Source: Treponema sp.
GTDB taxonomy: Bacteria > Spirochaetota > Spirochaetia > Treponematales > Breznakiellaceae
Length of the DNA stretch: 11,962 nt
Direction of reading: 5' to 3'
NCBI GenBank assembly: GCA_031266095.1
Contig: JAISBR010000012.1
Span: forward strand, 1-11,962
Part shown: positions 6,162-11,962 of the stretch, piece by piece
How the letters are laid out: every line of letters begins with the position of its first letter
Numbering within the stretch: position 1 is the first letter of the stretch
The notes under the pieces: model-generated
Seen by the model: only the letters and a program-made list of their open reading frames with translations
The model's database searches: none
Told to the model about the DNA's origin: nothing
Made by a program: the position numbers and the translations under genes

Positions 6162-7173
6162 TAAACGCCTTTTGCTGGGATTATTGGCCGCTCTTGTCGT
6201 CGTCGGCGCGGGTTCTTCCCTGGGGAGTTCCGGCATCAGTATGCGCGACACCCTGTTTATCCTCCTGCACAAGACATTTCGAGTTCCCCTGGCCGGCGGG
6301 ATAGACCCCAAAAATGTTTCTATAGTCTGGCTCTTGCGGCTGCCGAGGGTGCTCTTGGCTTTTCTTGCCGGAGGCTGTATTTCCATGGGCGGGGCGGTAA
6401 CTCAGTCAATTTTGCGGAATCCGCTGGCTTCACCCTATATTCTGGGGGTTTCCTCCGGGGCTTCCCTGGGGGCGGGAATAATCATCATAAGCGGGTTTTC
6501 CGTTCCGTTGATAAGCGGTTTTACCCTGCCGTTGGCGGGTTTTGTGTCCGGACTGGCTACGGTTTTCTGCGTGGCCGCCTTTGCCTCCAAAATTGACAAG
6601 TCTATGTCAAATAACACCATTATCCTCTGCGGTATGGTCTTCTCCCTGTTTGTGAACGCTTTGCTTACCGTCCTGAGCGCCGTCTTTTCGGATGATCTCA
6701 GGCGGATAACGCTCTGGCAGATGGGCAGCTTCGCCATGCGGGGCTGGCTCTACGTCAAACTGATCCTGCCTTTTTTTATCATCGGTACGGCGGGCGTCAT
6801 GCGCTATACCAGGGAGATGGACCTCCTCACCTTCGGGGACGATGAGGCAAAATCCGCCGGTGTGGAGACCGGGACCATACGGAAAATCCTGTTGGTTTTT
6901 TCCACCGTACTGACCGGGGCGGCGGTCTCGTTGAGCGGTGTTATCGGCTTTGTGGACCTTATCGCCCCCCACGCGGCGCGGAAGATTGTCGGCTCCGCTC
7001 ACCGGTACCTGACGCCCATGTCCTTCATCATCGGCGGTTCCCTGATGGTGATTGCCGACCTCATCGCCAGAACCGTTGTCTCTCCCTCGGAACTGCCGGT
7101 AGGCGCTATAACCGCCCTCATCGGCGCTCCCTTCTTTGCCTGGATCTATTTTAAGCGGCGAAGGATCGTATAG
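6151..7173 (+). CDS. btuC: Corrinoid ABC-importer permease (BtuC, FecCD family)
   Basis: This 340-residue, strongly hydrophobic protein should cross the inner membrane about ten times as one half of a BtuC2D2 channel. Family landmarks are LRLPRVLLAFLAGG (62-75), then GAVTQSILRNPLASPYILGVSSGA near 81-104 (shown here in outline), the cytoplasmic coupling segment around GDDEAKSAGVE (229-239), GFVDLIAPHAAR (266-277) and LPVGAITALIGAPFFAWI (315-332). ATG 6151 is chosen because it gives the normal BtuC start just before the first membrane helix, and it overlaps the btuF stop. An in-frame TTG at 6109 would add 14 unlikely residues. Neighbours btuF and btuD complete the importer. Confidence 0.9.
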   Translation: MGNSKRLLLGLLAALVVVGAGSSLGSSGISMRDTLFILLHKTFRVPLAGGIDPKNVSIVWLLRLPRVLLAFLAGGCISMGGAVTQSILRNPLASPYILGVSSGASLGAGIIIISGFSVPLISGFTLPLAGFVSGLATVFCVAAFASKIDKSMSNNTIILCGMVFSLFVNALLTVLSAVFSDDLRRITLWQMGSFAMRGWLYVKLILPFFIIGTAGVMRYTREMDLLTFGDDEAKSAGVETGTIRKILLVFSTVLTGAAVSLSGVIGFVDLIAPHAARKIVGSAHRYLTPMSFIIGGSLMVIADLIARTVVSPSELPVGAITALIGAPFFAWIYFKRRRIV

Positions 7174-7182
7174 GAGCGGCCG

Positions 7183-7968
7183 GTGATCGAAGTCAGTGAT
7201 CTGTACGCCGGATACGGCGGCGGTGATGTGATACAGGGCGTCAGCTTCAAGGCAGAAAAAGGGGAGAGCCTCTGCATCCTGGGTCCCAACGGCTGCGGCA
7301 AAAGTACCCTCTTAAAGGCGATTGCCCGTATTATTGAGTACCGGGGCACGGTCAGGCTTGAAGGCCGGGACCTGTCGTCTTTTTCCAGAAAAGAGCTGGC
7401 GAAAAAAATCGCCCTCCTTGGACAGAGTACGCAGATTTATTTTCCCTACACGGTCCGGGAGGCGGTCTCGCTGGGAAGATACGCCTACGCCGAAGGTTTC
7501 CTGAAGAATCTCTCCGCCGAAGATAAAACGATTGTTGAGGAAACCCTCAAAAAGCTCGATATATGGAACATCAAAGATCGGATGATTGACGAGCTTTCCG
7601 GCGGTCAGTTGCAGCGGGTTTTTTTGGCGAAAACCCTGACCCAAAACCCGGAAGTCATTCTGCTGGATGAGCCGACCAATCATCTGGATCTGAAAAATCA
7701 GATAGAGCTGCTGCATTATCTGAAATCGTGGGTGAAGGAACACGGCAAAACCCTTGTCGGTGTGTTTCACGATCTCAACCTGGTACATCATTTTGGCGAC
7801 GCGGCTCTGCTCTTAAGCGCCGGACGGCTTGCCGCTTGGGGCGGGATCGGGGAAACGCTGGACAGTGAAACCATGCGAACGGTGTACGGCATTGATATAC
7901 GGGGCTTTATGCTGGAATCTCTGGAAAAATGGGAGCGTACACGGTCTTCCAAAGGGGCGGCGTTTTGA
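7183..7968 (+). CDS. btuD: Corrinoid ABC-importer ATPase (BtuD-type)
   Basis: The 261-residue ATPase has every expected motif: Walker A GPNGCGKST (34-42), Q-loop Gln81, signature LSGGQLQRV (138-146), Walker B VILLDEPTNHLD (158-169) and the H-loop His196 in FHDLNL. It drives uptake by the BtuC dimer on the cytoplasmic face. The start is GTG, with TAGGAG about eight bases upstream, nine bases after the btuC stop. Members of this group also serve haem and siderophore importers, so the substrate comes from context. Its TGA overlaps the likely TTG start of cobU by four bases. Confidence 0.92.
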   Translation: MIEVSDLYAGYGGGDVIQGVSFKAEKGESLCILGPNGCGKSTLLKAIARIIEYRGTVRLEGRDLSSFSRKELAKKIALLGQSTQIYFPYTVREAVSLGRYAYAEGFLKNLSAEDKTIVEETLKKLDIWNIKDRMIDELSGGQLQRVFLAKTLTQNPEVILLDEPTNHLDLKNQIELLHYLKSWVKEHGKTLVGVFHDLNLVHHFGDAALLLSAGRLAAWGGIGETLDSETMRTVYGIDIRGFMLESLEKWERTRSSKGAAF

Positions 7969-8483
7969 TTATATTTATCACCGGCGGAATAAAATCAGGG
8001 AAATCCCATCGGGCGCTGGAAATCGCCGGAAGTGAATGGTCCTTTCCCGTCTCGTTTATAGCCACCGCCGAGGTTCTGGACGAGGAAATGCGCGGTCGCG
8101 TTGAAAAGCACCGGGAAGAGCGGGCCGCTATGGCGGCTAAGATCGGTCCTGCGGGCGGCTTTGTTACTATTGAGGAACCGCTGGAACTCGGCCGGGCCAT
8201 TGCCGGGGCGGGCAGGCGGACGCTGGTGGACTGTATTCCCATGTGGGTGAATAACCTCATGTACTACAAACGGGAAAACGATTTCGACAGGATTCTCGAA
8301 TCCTTTATCCGGGGAATGGAGGACTGTATTGTGGTAAGCAATGAAACCGGCATGGGAAACATCCCCTTTGACGCGGATACCCGCCGCTACAATCTGCTGC
8401 TTGCCGAGGCTAACCGGAGAATAGCCGCCGCCGCCGGCAGGGTGGAACTCATGGTTTCCGGAATCCCCGTCAAGATAAAATGA
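7965..8483 (+). CDS. cobU: Adenosylcobinamide kinase / adenosylcobinamide-phosphate guanylyltransferase
   Basis: CobU phosphorylates adenosylcobinamide and then transfers GMP to give adenosylcobinamide-GDP, the substrate of CobS. The 172-residue product has the P-loop ITGGIKSGKS at 5-14, FIATAEVLDEEMR (31-43), the KHREER segment with His49 in place of the guanylylated active-site His of Salmonella CobU, TLVDCIPMWVNNLM, and the C-terminal VSNETGMGNIPFD typical of the family. I choose TTG 7965 because it gives the usual (M)IIFITGG start and has AAGGGG seven bases upstream. ATG 7929 would add 12 residues. Four-base overlaps join it to btuD before and cbiR after. The kinase step would be bypassed for the cobinamide phosphate expected from CbiR. 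Confidence 0.92.
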   Translation: MIIFITGGIKSGKSHRALEIAGSEWSFPVSFIATAEVLDEEMRGRVEKHREERAAMAAKIGPAGGFVTIEEPLELGRAIAGAGRRTLVDCIPMWVNNLMYYKRENDFDRILESFIRGMEDCIVVSNETGMGNIPFDADTRRYNLLLAEANRRIAAAAGRVELMVSGIPVKIK

Positions 8484-9217
8484 ACTCAGGCGAAGGGCCT
8501 TTGCTCATTACCCCTTCCTGGGTCATTCCCGGAACTTACGCGGAGAATCTCCGTTTCCTGGAAGATAAAACGGAAATCAGGGGAGTTGAGCTCTTGTTCT
8601 TTATCTATAATGATGAGGCAAAGGCCCAGCTTGATTCGGACTGGGAGGAAATCCGTCGTTACGGGAAACGTTTTATTTTTACCGCCCACCTGCCGGAAAG
8701 ATTAAGCGCCGAACACGAGGAACTGGTTGCCCGCCTTGCCCCGATGGTCCGGCATTTCATCGTGCATCCCTCCGCTCGAAATCCCGGCGCCCAGGCGAAA
8801 CTCCTTGGCAAATGGACGGAACGTTACGGCCGGTCAAAGGACGGGATCTGCCGGGAAGGGCCGCTGTTCCTCGCGGAAAATGTCGCCCCCGGCCTGCTTG
8901 AGGGACTGCTTCCCCATTTGGGCGCGGAGACGGGTCTTTGCATGGATACCGGCCACTTGTTACTGGACGGGAAAAATCCCGTTGATTTTTTTGCGGTTCA
9001 CCGGGGGCGTATCAGGGAAATCCATCTTCACGGCGTTGATCGTAAAGCGGCGCTCCGGGACGGAAGGCTTCCGGATCACCGGAGACTGCGGGGGGACGAA
9101 ACCTGGCTGACTGAACTGTTCCCCCTGCTCAGGGATTACCGGGGGCTTATAAATCTGGAAGTGTTTTCATGGGAAGAGGCCGAGGCCGGTATTCGGGTCT
9201 CTCAGAAAATATGGTAA
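8480..9217 (+). CDS. cbiR: Cobamide-remodelling phosphodiesterase CbiR (AP-endonuclease-2/xylose-isomerase-like TIM barrel)
   Basis: The 245-residue product is a sugar-isomerase/AP-endonuclease-2-type TIM barrel. Candidate metal ligands sit at strand ends: Glu37 (GVELLFF), His70 (TAHLPE), His96 (VHPSAR), Glu133 (FLAEN), Asp156 and His159 (MDTGHLLL), His182 and His184 (IHLHG), and Glu227 (INLEVF). The opening PSWVIPGTYAENLRFL matches my recollection of CbiR, first shown in Akkermansia to hydrolyse the nucleotide loop of cobamides so that the lower ligand can be exchanged. Placement between cobU and cobT strongly supports this. Released cobinamide phosphate is a direct CobU substrate. A generic sugar-phosphate isomerase is the alternative. 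ATG overlaps the cobU stop (ATGA). Confidence 0.82.
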   Translation: MNSGEGPLLITPSWVIPGTYAENLRFLEDKTEIRGVELLFFIYNDEAKAQLDSDWEEIRRYGKRFIFTAHLPERLSAEHEELVARLAPMVRHFIVHPSARNPGAQAKLLGKWTERYGRSKDGICREGPLFLAENVAPGLLEGLLPHLGAETGLCMDTGHLLLDGKNPVDFFAVHRGRIREIHLHGVDRKAALRDGRLPDHRRLRGDETWLTELFPLLRDYRGLINLEVFSWEEAEAGIRVSQKIW

Positions 9218-9234
9218 ACGGAGGTTATTTTATT

Positions 9235-10284
9235 ATGGAAATTATTACAACCGCGATGGAGAAACATCTGAACAACCTGACCAAACCCCGGGGCAGTCTG
9301 GGCAGCCTGGAAGACTACTGCGTAAAAATGGCAGAGATACAAAAACAGGTCCCGCCTAAAATCGAAAAAAAGGGGGTATATGTATTCGCGGGGGATCACG
9401 GCATTGCCGCCGAGGGGGTGTCTCTCTACCCCCAGGAAGTTACCCGCCAGATGGTACTGAACATTCTTTCAGGCGGCGCGGGGATCAACGCCCTTGCCGG
9501 TGGAACCGGCTGGAACATTATCCTGGTAGACGCCGGGGTCTCAGGCGGCGATTTCCCGCCGGATGATCAGATTAAACCGCTCTGTCCCTTTGTGCGGGAA
9601 CGAATCCGCGCCGGCAGCCGGAACAGTCTGCGGGAGGCGGCGATGAGCGCCGGGGAAACCAAACGTGCCCTAAAGAAGGGAGAGGCGCTGGCAAAGGACG
9701 CGATAGACCGGGGTTTTGACATGACCGCTGTCGGTGATCTGGGTATCGGGAACACCACTACCGCCGCAGCCATGCTCACCGCCGCCGGTTTCAATGCTGG
9801 CGATGTGGTGGACCGGGGTACGGGTATCGACAGCGTCATGCTGGAGAACAAGCGTCGGGTTGTGGAAGAAGCGGTCCTCCGCGCCAAAGTCCCGCAGGGC
9901 GACGGCGAGGCCATACTGCGGGAACTCGGCTCGCCTGATTTCGCGATGATGGCCGGTTTCATCCTGGGCCTTGAGGGGAAGGGCGTTGCCTGTGTCCTTG
10001 ATGGATTCCCGGTTACTTCCGCTGCCTATATGGCCTATCTCATAAACCCCAAAGTCAATGAATGGCTTTTCGCGGGGCATCTTTCCAGAGTCTCCGGCCA
10101 CAAACCTGTACTGGAACGCATGGACCTTCAACCCATCGTGAGCCTTAACATGCGCCTTGGAGAGGGAACCGGCGCGGTCATCGGCGGCCACATCGTTGAA
10201 CTTGGAGTCCTCGCGGCCCGCGGGATGGCGTCTTTCTCGGACGCCCATGTAAGCGACAGCGGCGGTTTCGAGGAAAAATACTGA
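9235..10284 (+). CDS. cobT: Nicotinate-nucleotide:dimethylbenzimidazole phosphoribosyltransferase
   Basis: CobT activates the lower-ligand base by moving phosphoribose from nicotinate mononucleotide to give alpha-ribazole 5'-phosphate. The 349-residue product is full length, with LTKPRGSLGSLE (15-26), FAGDHGIAAEGVSLYPQEVT (51-70), GIGNTTTAAAM (170-180), DRGTGID (193-199) and RLGEGTGA (307-314), where Glu310 corresponds to the catalytic Glu317 of the Salmonella enzyme. ATG 9235 is chosen for GGAGG at 9220-9224 and for the usual N-terminus; earlier in-frame starts at 9169 and 9211 lie upstream of that ribosome site. The base actually used cannot be told by eye. Its TGA shares one base with the cobS start. 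Confidence 0.95.
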   Translation: MEIITTAMEKHLNNLTKPRGSLGSLEDYCVKMAEIQKQVPPKIEKKGVYVFAGDHGIAAEGVSLYPQEVTRQMVLNILSGGAGINALAGGTGWNIILVDAGVSGGDFPPDDQIKPLCPFVRERIRAGSRNSLREAAMSAGETKRALKKGEALAKDAIDRGFDMTAVGDLGIGNTTTAAAMLTAAGFNAGDVVDRGTGIDSVMLENKRRVVEEAVLRAKVPQGDGEAILRELGSPDFAMMAGFILGLEGKGVACVLDGFPVTSAAYMAYLINPKVNEWLFAGHLSRVSGHKPVLERMDLQPIVSLNMRLGEGTGAVIGGHIVELGVLAARGMASFSDAHVSDSGGFEEKY

Positions 10285-11156
10285 TGGAAAAAGCATCAGC
10301 GTTAGATCGTTTTCTTTCGACCCTCAGCGTAGTCTCCCGAATTCCGATACCGCTGTGCTTCAAATTCGATTCTTCACGGATGGATTTTTACCTGCCGCTT
10401 ACCGGAATCTGCCCCGCCCTGCCGGGCCTTGTAATTTTCGGCGGGGTTTCCCTGCTGTTCGGCAACCCGGAGAGAACGGCGGGGATTTCCGCTCTGATCG
10501 CCGCCCTTATTCTCATTGTTCAGTATTTTGGCTTTAACCTTTTTCATTTGGACGGGCTGATGGATACCGCCGACGCTTTTCTCGGCGGCGTGGATCGGGA
10601 AAAGCGGCTGGGTATCTTAAAGGATTCTCGAATCGGCGTGTACGGTTTTTTCGCCGGTTTTGCCGCCCTCAGCCTCAAGGCCGTCATCCTCTACAATCTT
10701 TTCCCTTTTGCCCGCGATTTTCCCTCCCTGATTTTCGCCTATCCCCTCTGGGGCAGGTTCAGCGCCGCGCTGCTCCCCTGTATAACAAGGCCGCTTAACC
10801 CCGGTGGCCTCGGCGCCCTGGCCAAAGACGCCCGTCCCCGCCGCTGTTTTATCGGCATGGCGGCTGCCCTGTTGTTGTGGACGCTTCTGGTCTGGACCCT
10901 GCTCAATGCCGTCTCTCGATTCACGAGTCCACAATCCGTGATCCCGCGATTCACGGGAAGCGCCCTCCTCCCATCAATCATTACCCCGGCGGTTTCCCTC
11001 TTCGCGATCTGCCCCCTCACCGCGTTCGGCTACGCCCGTCTCTACAAAAAATCCCTGGGAGGTTACACCGGCGATGCCCTGGGCGCGGCAATTGAGACGG
11101 CTGAACTGCTGTGCCTGGCAACGGCGTTGACGGTACTTTATTCGAGGGGGGGCTAA
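10284..11156 (+). CDS. cobS: Adenosylcobinamide-GDP ribazoletransferase (cobalamin synthase)
   Basis: CobS is an inner-membrane enzyme that joins adenosylcobinamide-GDP and alpha-ribazole (phosphate) to complete the cobamide. The 290-residue protein is hydrophobic and carries the family core FHLDGLMDTADAFLGG (87-102), KRLGILKDSRIGVYGF (107-122) and GGYTGDALGA (259-268), with Asp residues suited to metal and diphosphate binding. GAGG about ten bases upstream serves as ribosome site inside the end of cobT. Residues about 211-226 form a hydrophilic stretch with RFT repeated ten residues apart, encoded by a palindromic repeat at 10917-10957; it looks like an insertion in a loop between membrane helices. 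cobS is the last pathway gene, and no clear terminator follows it. Confidence 0.94.
   Translation: MEKASALDRFLSTLSVVSRIPIPLCFKFDSSRMDFYLPLTGICPALPGLVIFGGVSLLFGNPERTAGISALIAALILIVQYFGFNLFHLDGLMDTADAFLGGVDREKRLGILKDSRIGVYGFFAGFAALSLKAVILYNLFPFARDFPSLIFAYPLWGRFSAALLPCITRPLNPGGLGALAKDARPRRCFIGMAAALLLWTLLVWTLLNAVSRFTSPQSVIPRFTGSALLPSIITPAVSLFAICPLTAFGYARLYKKSLGGYTGDALGAAIETAELLCLATALTVLYSRGG
10917..10957 (+). repeat. Small palindromic repeat inside cobS
   Basis: CGATTCACG occurs at 10917-10925 and again at 10947-10955, exactly 30 bases apart. Between them CCGTGA (10936-10941) is complementary to TCACGG (10951-10956), and its CGTGA also pairs with TCACG at 10921-10925. One half-site can therefore fold with either flank. 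The reading frame is kept and the repeats encode the duplicated RFT tripeptides. It resembles a mobile palindromic (REP-like) unit accepted within a gene. Confidence 0.5.
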
Positions 11157-11345
11157 TACCCATATGCGTTTACTTAGGGACAAGCAGCCTATACAGCACC
11201 GGAAGCCGTTTTCTTTTTGGAGTTGGCACAGAGTTCCGCAAGGCGGTGAATGTTTTCAAACAGATCCGTGAAGAATATGGTCTCAAGGAATTTATTTGAC
11301 AACTGAAGTTATCGAACAACTCTATTATTTCGGACTGTGTCCGGT
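11157..11345 (+). other. Intergenic stretch after cobS with a possible gene-tail remnant
   Basis: No terminator follows cobS closely. The frame ending in TGA at 11297-11299 reads plausible protein over its last 28 codons, including TEFRKAVNVFKQIREEYGLK, but it has no credible start or ribosome site because its upstream part overlaps the end of cobS. I take it as a possible degraded 3' fragment of an unrecognised gene. TTGACA at 11296-11301 has no well-spaced -10 box. Confidence 0.25.
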
Positions 11346-11501
11346 ATGCTGTTTAAAAGACCGGCTGAAATGGGACAGATTATTGAATCTCGCGAGATTG
11401 CAAGCCTCTTCGACAGAATAATACTCCCTGAAGTCCAGGATAAACGCATAGAAATTTTCAAGCACAAAATGTTACGAATTTTGAAGATTCCCCTAAGCTA
11501 A
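11346..11501 (+). CDS. Small ORF of unknown function, possibly a gene remnant
   Basis: ATG 11346 opens a 51-codon frame, MLFKRPAEMGQIIESREIAS followed by a charged stretch and KHKMLRILKIPLS. The composition is protein-like, and the TAA at 11499-11501 is followed at once by a good terminator hairpin, which favours a real gene end. Against it, no ribosome site precedes this ATG or the in-frame ATG at 11370, and the frame is open upstream only to a stop near 11303. It also contains one copy of the 21-base repeat. It may be the 3' end of an older, larger gene. The family is unknown to me. Confidence 0.25.
   Translation: MLFKRPAEMGQIIESREIASLFDRIILPEVQDKRIEIFKHKMLRILKIPLS
11436..11456 (+). repeat. 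21-base repeat, copy 1 (inverted relative to copies 2 and 3)
   Basis: The segment containing CAGGATAAACGCATAG is the exact reverse complement of 11671-11691 over 21 bases. The two copies face each other across 214 bases, giving a 256-base interval with perfect terminal inverted repeats. Confidence 0.7.
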
Positions 11502-11502
11502 T

Positions 11503-11533
11503 TGTCCACAAAATCATGCATTTGGACATTTTT
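11503..11533 (+). terminator. Intrinsic terminator
   Basis: TGTCC (11503-11507) pairs with GGACA (11524-11528, read as the right arm), with AAAT and ATTT as an inner arm around CATGC, followed by five T at 11529-11533. It lies two bases after the stop of the small ORF and is the first convincing + strand terminator downstream of cobS, so it may end that transcript. Confidence 0.5.
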
Positions 11534-11580
11534 GCTTTGACTGATTGAGATAAAATATCCTATTTTTCTATGATTCTGGC

Positions 11581-11598
11581 TTCTATACGTTTATCCTG
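11581..11598 (-). repeat. Repeat copy 2 (18 bases, one mismatch)
   Basis: On the + strand TTCTATACGTTTATCCTG differs from copy 3 by one base. On the minus strand it lies in the tail of a short reading frame ending RINV and a TAG stop. The 90-base distance to copy 3 keeps both copies in the same minus-strand frame. Confidence 0.65.
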
Positions 11599-11670
11599 AA
11601 CAGATCGAGACAATATTCAAACTGCTTAATGCTCAGGCTATACAGAACCTCCTGCTTCCTAGAACTGGCT

Positions 11671-11691
11671 AATTTCTATGCGTTTATCCTG
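11671..11691 (-). repeat. 21-base repeat, copy 3
   Basis: AATTTCTATGCGTTTATCCT plus a final G is the perfect inverse of copy 1. On the minus strand it ends a frame with RINA and a TAG stop. It lies immediately before the IS1182-type transposase fragment, so it may mark an element boundary. Confidence 0.7.
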
Positions 11692-11702
11692 TCCAGAGTG
11701 TA

Positions 11703-11846
11703 CAGGATCTTGAAAAGCAGGAGGAACCGGCTGAAGCGGAGGAAGGGGCAACGGTGAAAGAGGAGATGGCACAACGGCTGCAGAGTGCAGCAGGGAAACA
11801 GATATACAAGAAGCGGAAGGAGACGATGGAACCGGTGTTTGGGATA
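11703..11846 (+). pseudogene. IS1182-type transposase fragment (internal/C-terminal piece)
   Basis: In the frame starting CAG at 11703 the translation includes QDLEKQEEPAEAEE, then EEMAQRLQSAAGKQIYKKRK and ETMEPVFGI. The pattern of a Gly-Lys-x-x-Tyr-x-x-Arg-Lys run followed by EPVFG is the C-terminal signature of IS1182-family DDE transposases. There is no start, only about 48 codons remain, and the expected continuation (a Gly-Phe-Arg-Arg-rich segment) is absent after 11846. There the sequence changes to the hairpins of another element. The frame stays open to the window end but without family resemblance. It is a truncated relic. Confidence 0.7.
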
Positions 11847-11962
11847 GTCAACAACCACCGCCAAAGGCGGTGGCTTGAGAGGGAGGCCCCTAGAAGGGGC
11901 CGTCTCGTAGTTCGTGGTCTTCGTCCTGCCGCTCGGCGTCTTCCTGATACTTCACGTACCTC
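11847..11962 (-). mobile_element. Probable right end of an IS200/IS605-type (TnpB) element, continuing beyond the window
   Basis: Read on the minus strand, a gene ends with TAG, then comes a hairpin CCACCGCC-TTT-GGCGGTGG (11873 to 11855), a short spacer and TTGAC at 11851-11847. A subterminal hairpin followed by TTGAC matches the right-end layout I recall for ISDra2-like IS605 elements. Similarity to the IS1182 fragment stops exactly at this pentamer. A second hairpin, GGCCCCT-AGA-AGGGGCC (11885-11901), covers the gene's stop codon. If correct, the RNA from this end would be the 3' part of a TnpB guide RNA. Only the end is visible, so the family call is an inference. Confidence 0.45.
11890..11962 (-). 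CDS. C-terminal end of a minus-strand gene (possibly tnpB), truncated by the window
   Basis: The minus-strand frame entering at the window end reads RYVKYQEDAERQDEDHELRD then GPF and a TAG stop (complement of 11890-11892). The charged composition and regular codon use look like a real C-terminus. Only 23 residues are visible, too few to assign a family. Its position directly before the hairpin and TTGAC end suggests the TnpB protein of an IS200/IS605 element, an RNA-guided nuclease, but no catalytic or zinc-finger motif is in view. Confidence 0.35.
   Translation of the reverse strand, partial: RYVKYQEDAERQDEDHELRDGPF

Noticed and set aside
5322..6386. Long minus-strand open frame (354 codons) opposite btuF and the start of btuC
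   Set aside because: Both + strand genes have clear family motifs, and the antisense product has none.
11296..11328. Possible promoter with TTGACA and TATTAT
   Set aside because: The spacing is 21 bases, well outside the usual 16-19, and no -10 with better spacing is present.
11676..11864. Minus-strand 62-codon frame in the mobile-element region
   Set aside because: It runs antisense through the IS1182 fragment and across the junction with the IS605-like end. Only its tail, part of the 21-base repeat, is of interest.
11855..11901. CRISPR-like pair of short palindromes
   Set aside because: Only two hairpins of different sequence, with no direct repeats or spacers. An element end explains them better.

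Overview
The window is a GC-rich bacterial segment holding a compact corrinoid (vitamin B12-type cofactor) uptake, remodelling and re-assembly locus, all on the + strand, with transposable-element remnants at both ends. The Gram-negative-type outer-membrane receptor, the many lipoproteins with relaxed lipoboxes and long Gly/Ser-rich tethers, and the general protein style suggest a spirochaete, perhaps a gut treponeme. This is a judgement from style, not a database match.

Layout: (1) 3-374, 3' end of an IS110-family transposase. (2) 492-866, a near-consensus sigma70 promoter, a cobalamin riboswitch whose P1 stem starts at the predicted transcription start, a terminator hairpin directly after it, and two further hairpins before the first start codon. 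(3) 867-5123, the envelope unit: two paralogous small lipoproteins flanking a lipoprotein with a formylglycine-generating-enzyme (FGE/SUMF1) fold, then a TonB-dependent receptor. (4) 5124-5261, an intergenic gap with a long hairpin and a separate perfect palindrome, suggesting a transcription boundary or second control point. (5) 5262-11156, seven tightly packed genes: lipoprotein binding protein, permease and ATPase of a BtuFCD importer, then cobU, cbiR, cobT and cobS. (6) 11157-11962, a degraded region with small ORF remnants, a terminator, three copies of an 18-21 bp repeat, an IS1182-type transposase fragment and what looks like the right end of an IS200/IS605 (TnpB) element pointing out of the window on the minus strand.

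How it works together (inference from known families): corrinoids are captured at the surface, possibly with help from the three lipoproteins, cross the outer membrane through the TonB-dependent receptor, are bound by BtuF and imported by BtuCD. CbiR, a TIM-barrel phosphodiesterase family known for cobamide remodelling, removes the lower-ligand nucleotide to leave cobinamide phosphate. CobU makes it into GDP-cobinamide, CobT activates a new lower-ligand base and CobS joins the two. The de novo corrin-ring genes, cbiB, the adenosyltransferase gene and cobC are not in the window, so what is encoded is salvage and remodelling. The least described part is the lipoprotein trio placed between the riboswitch and the receptor.
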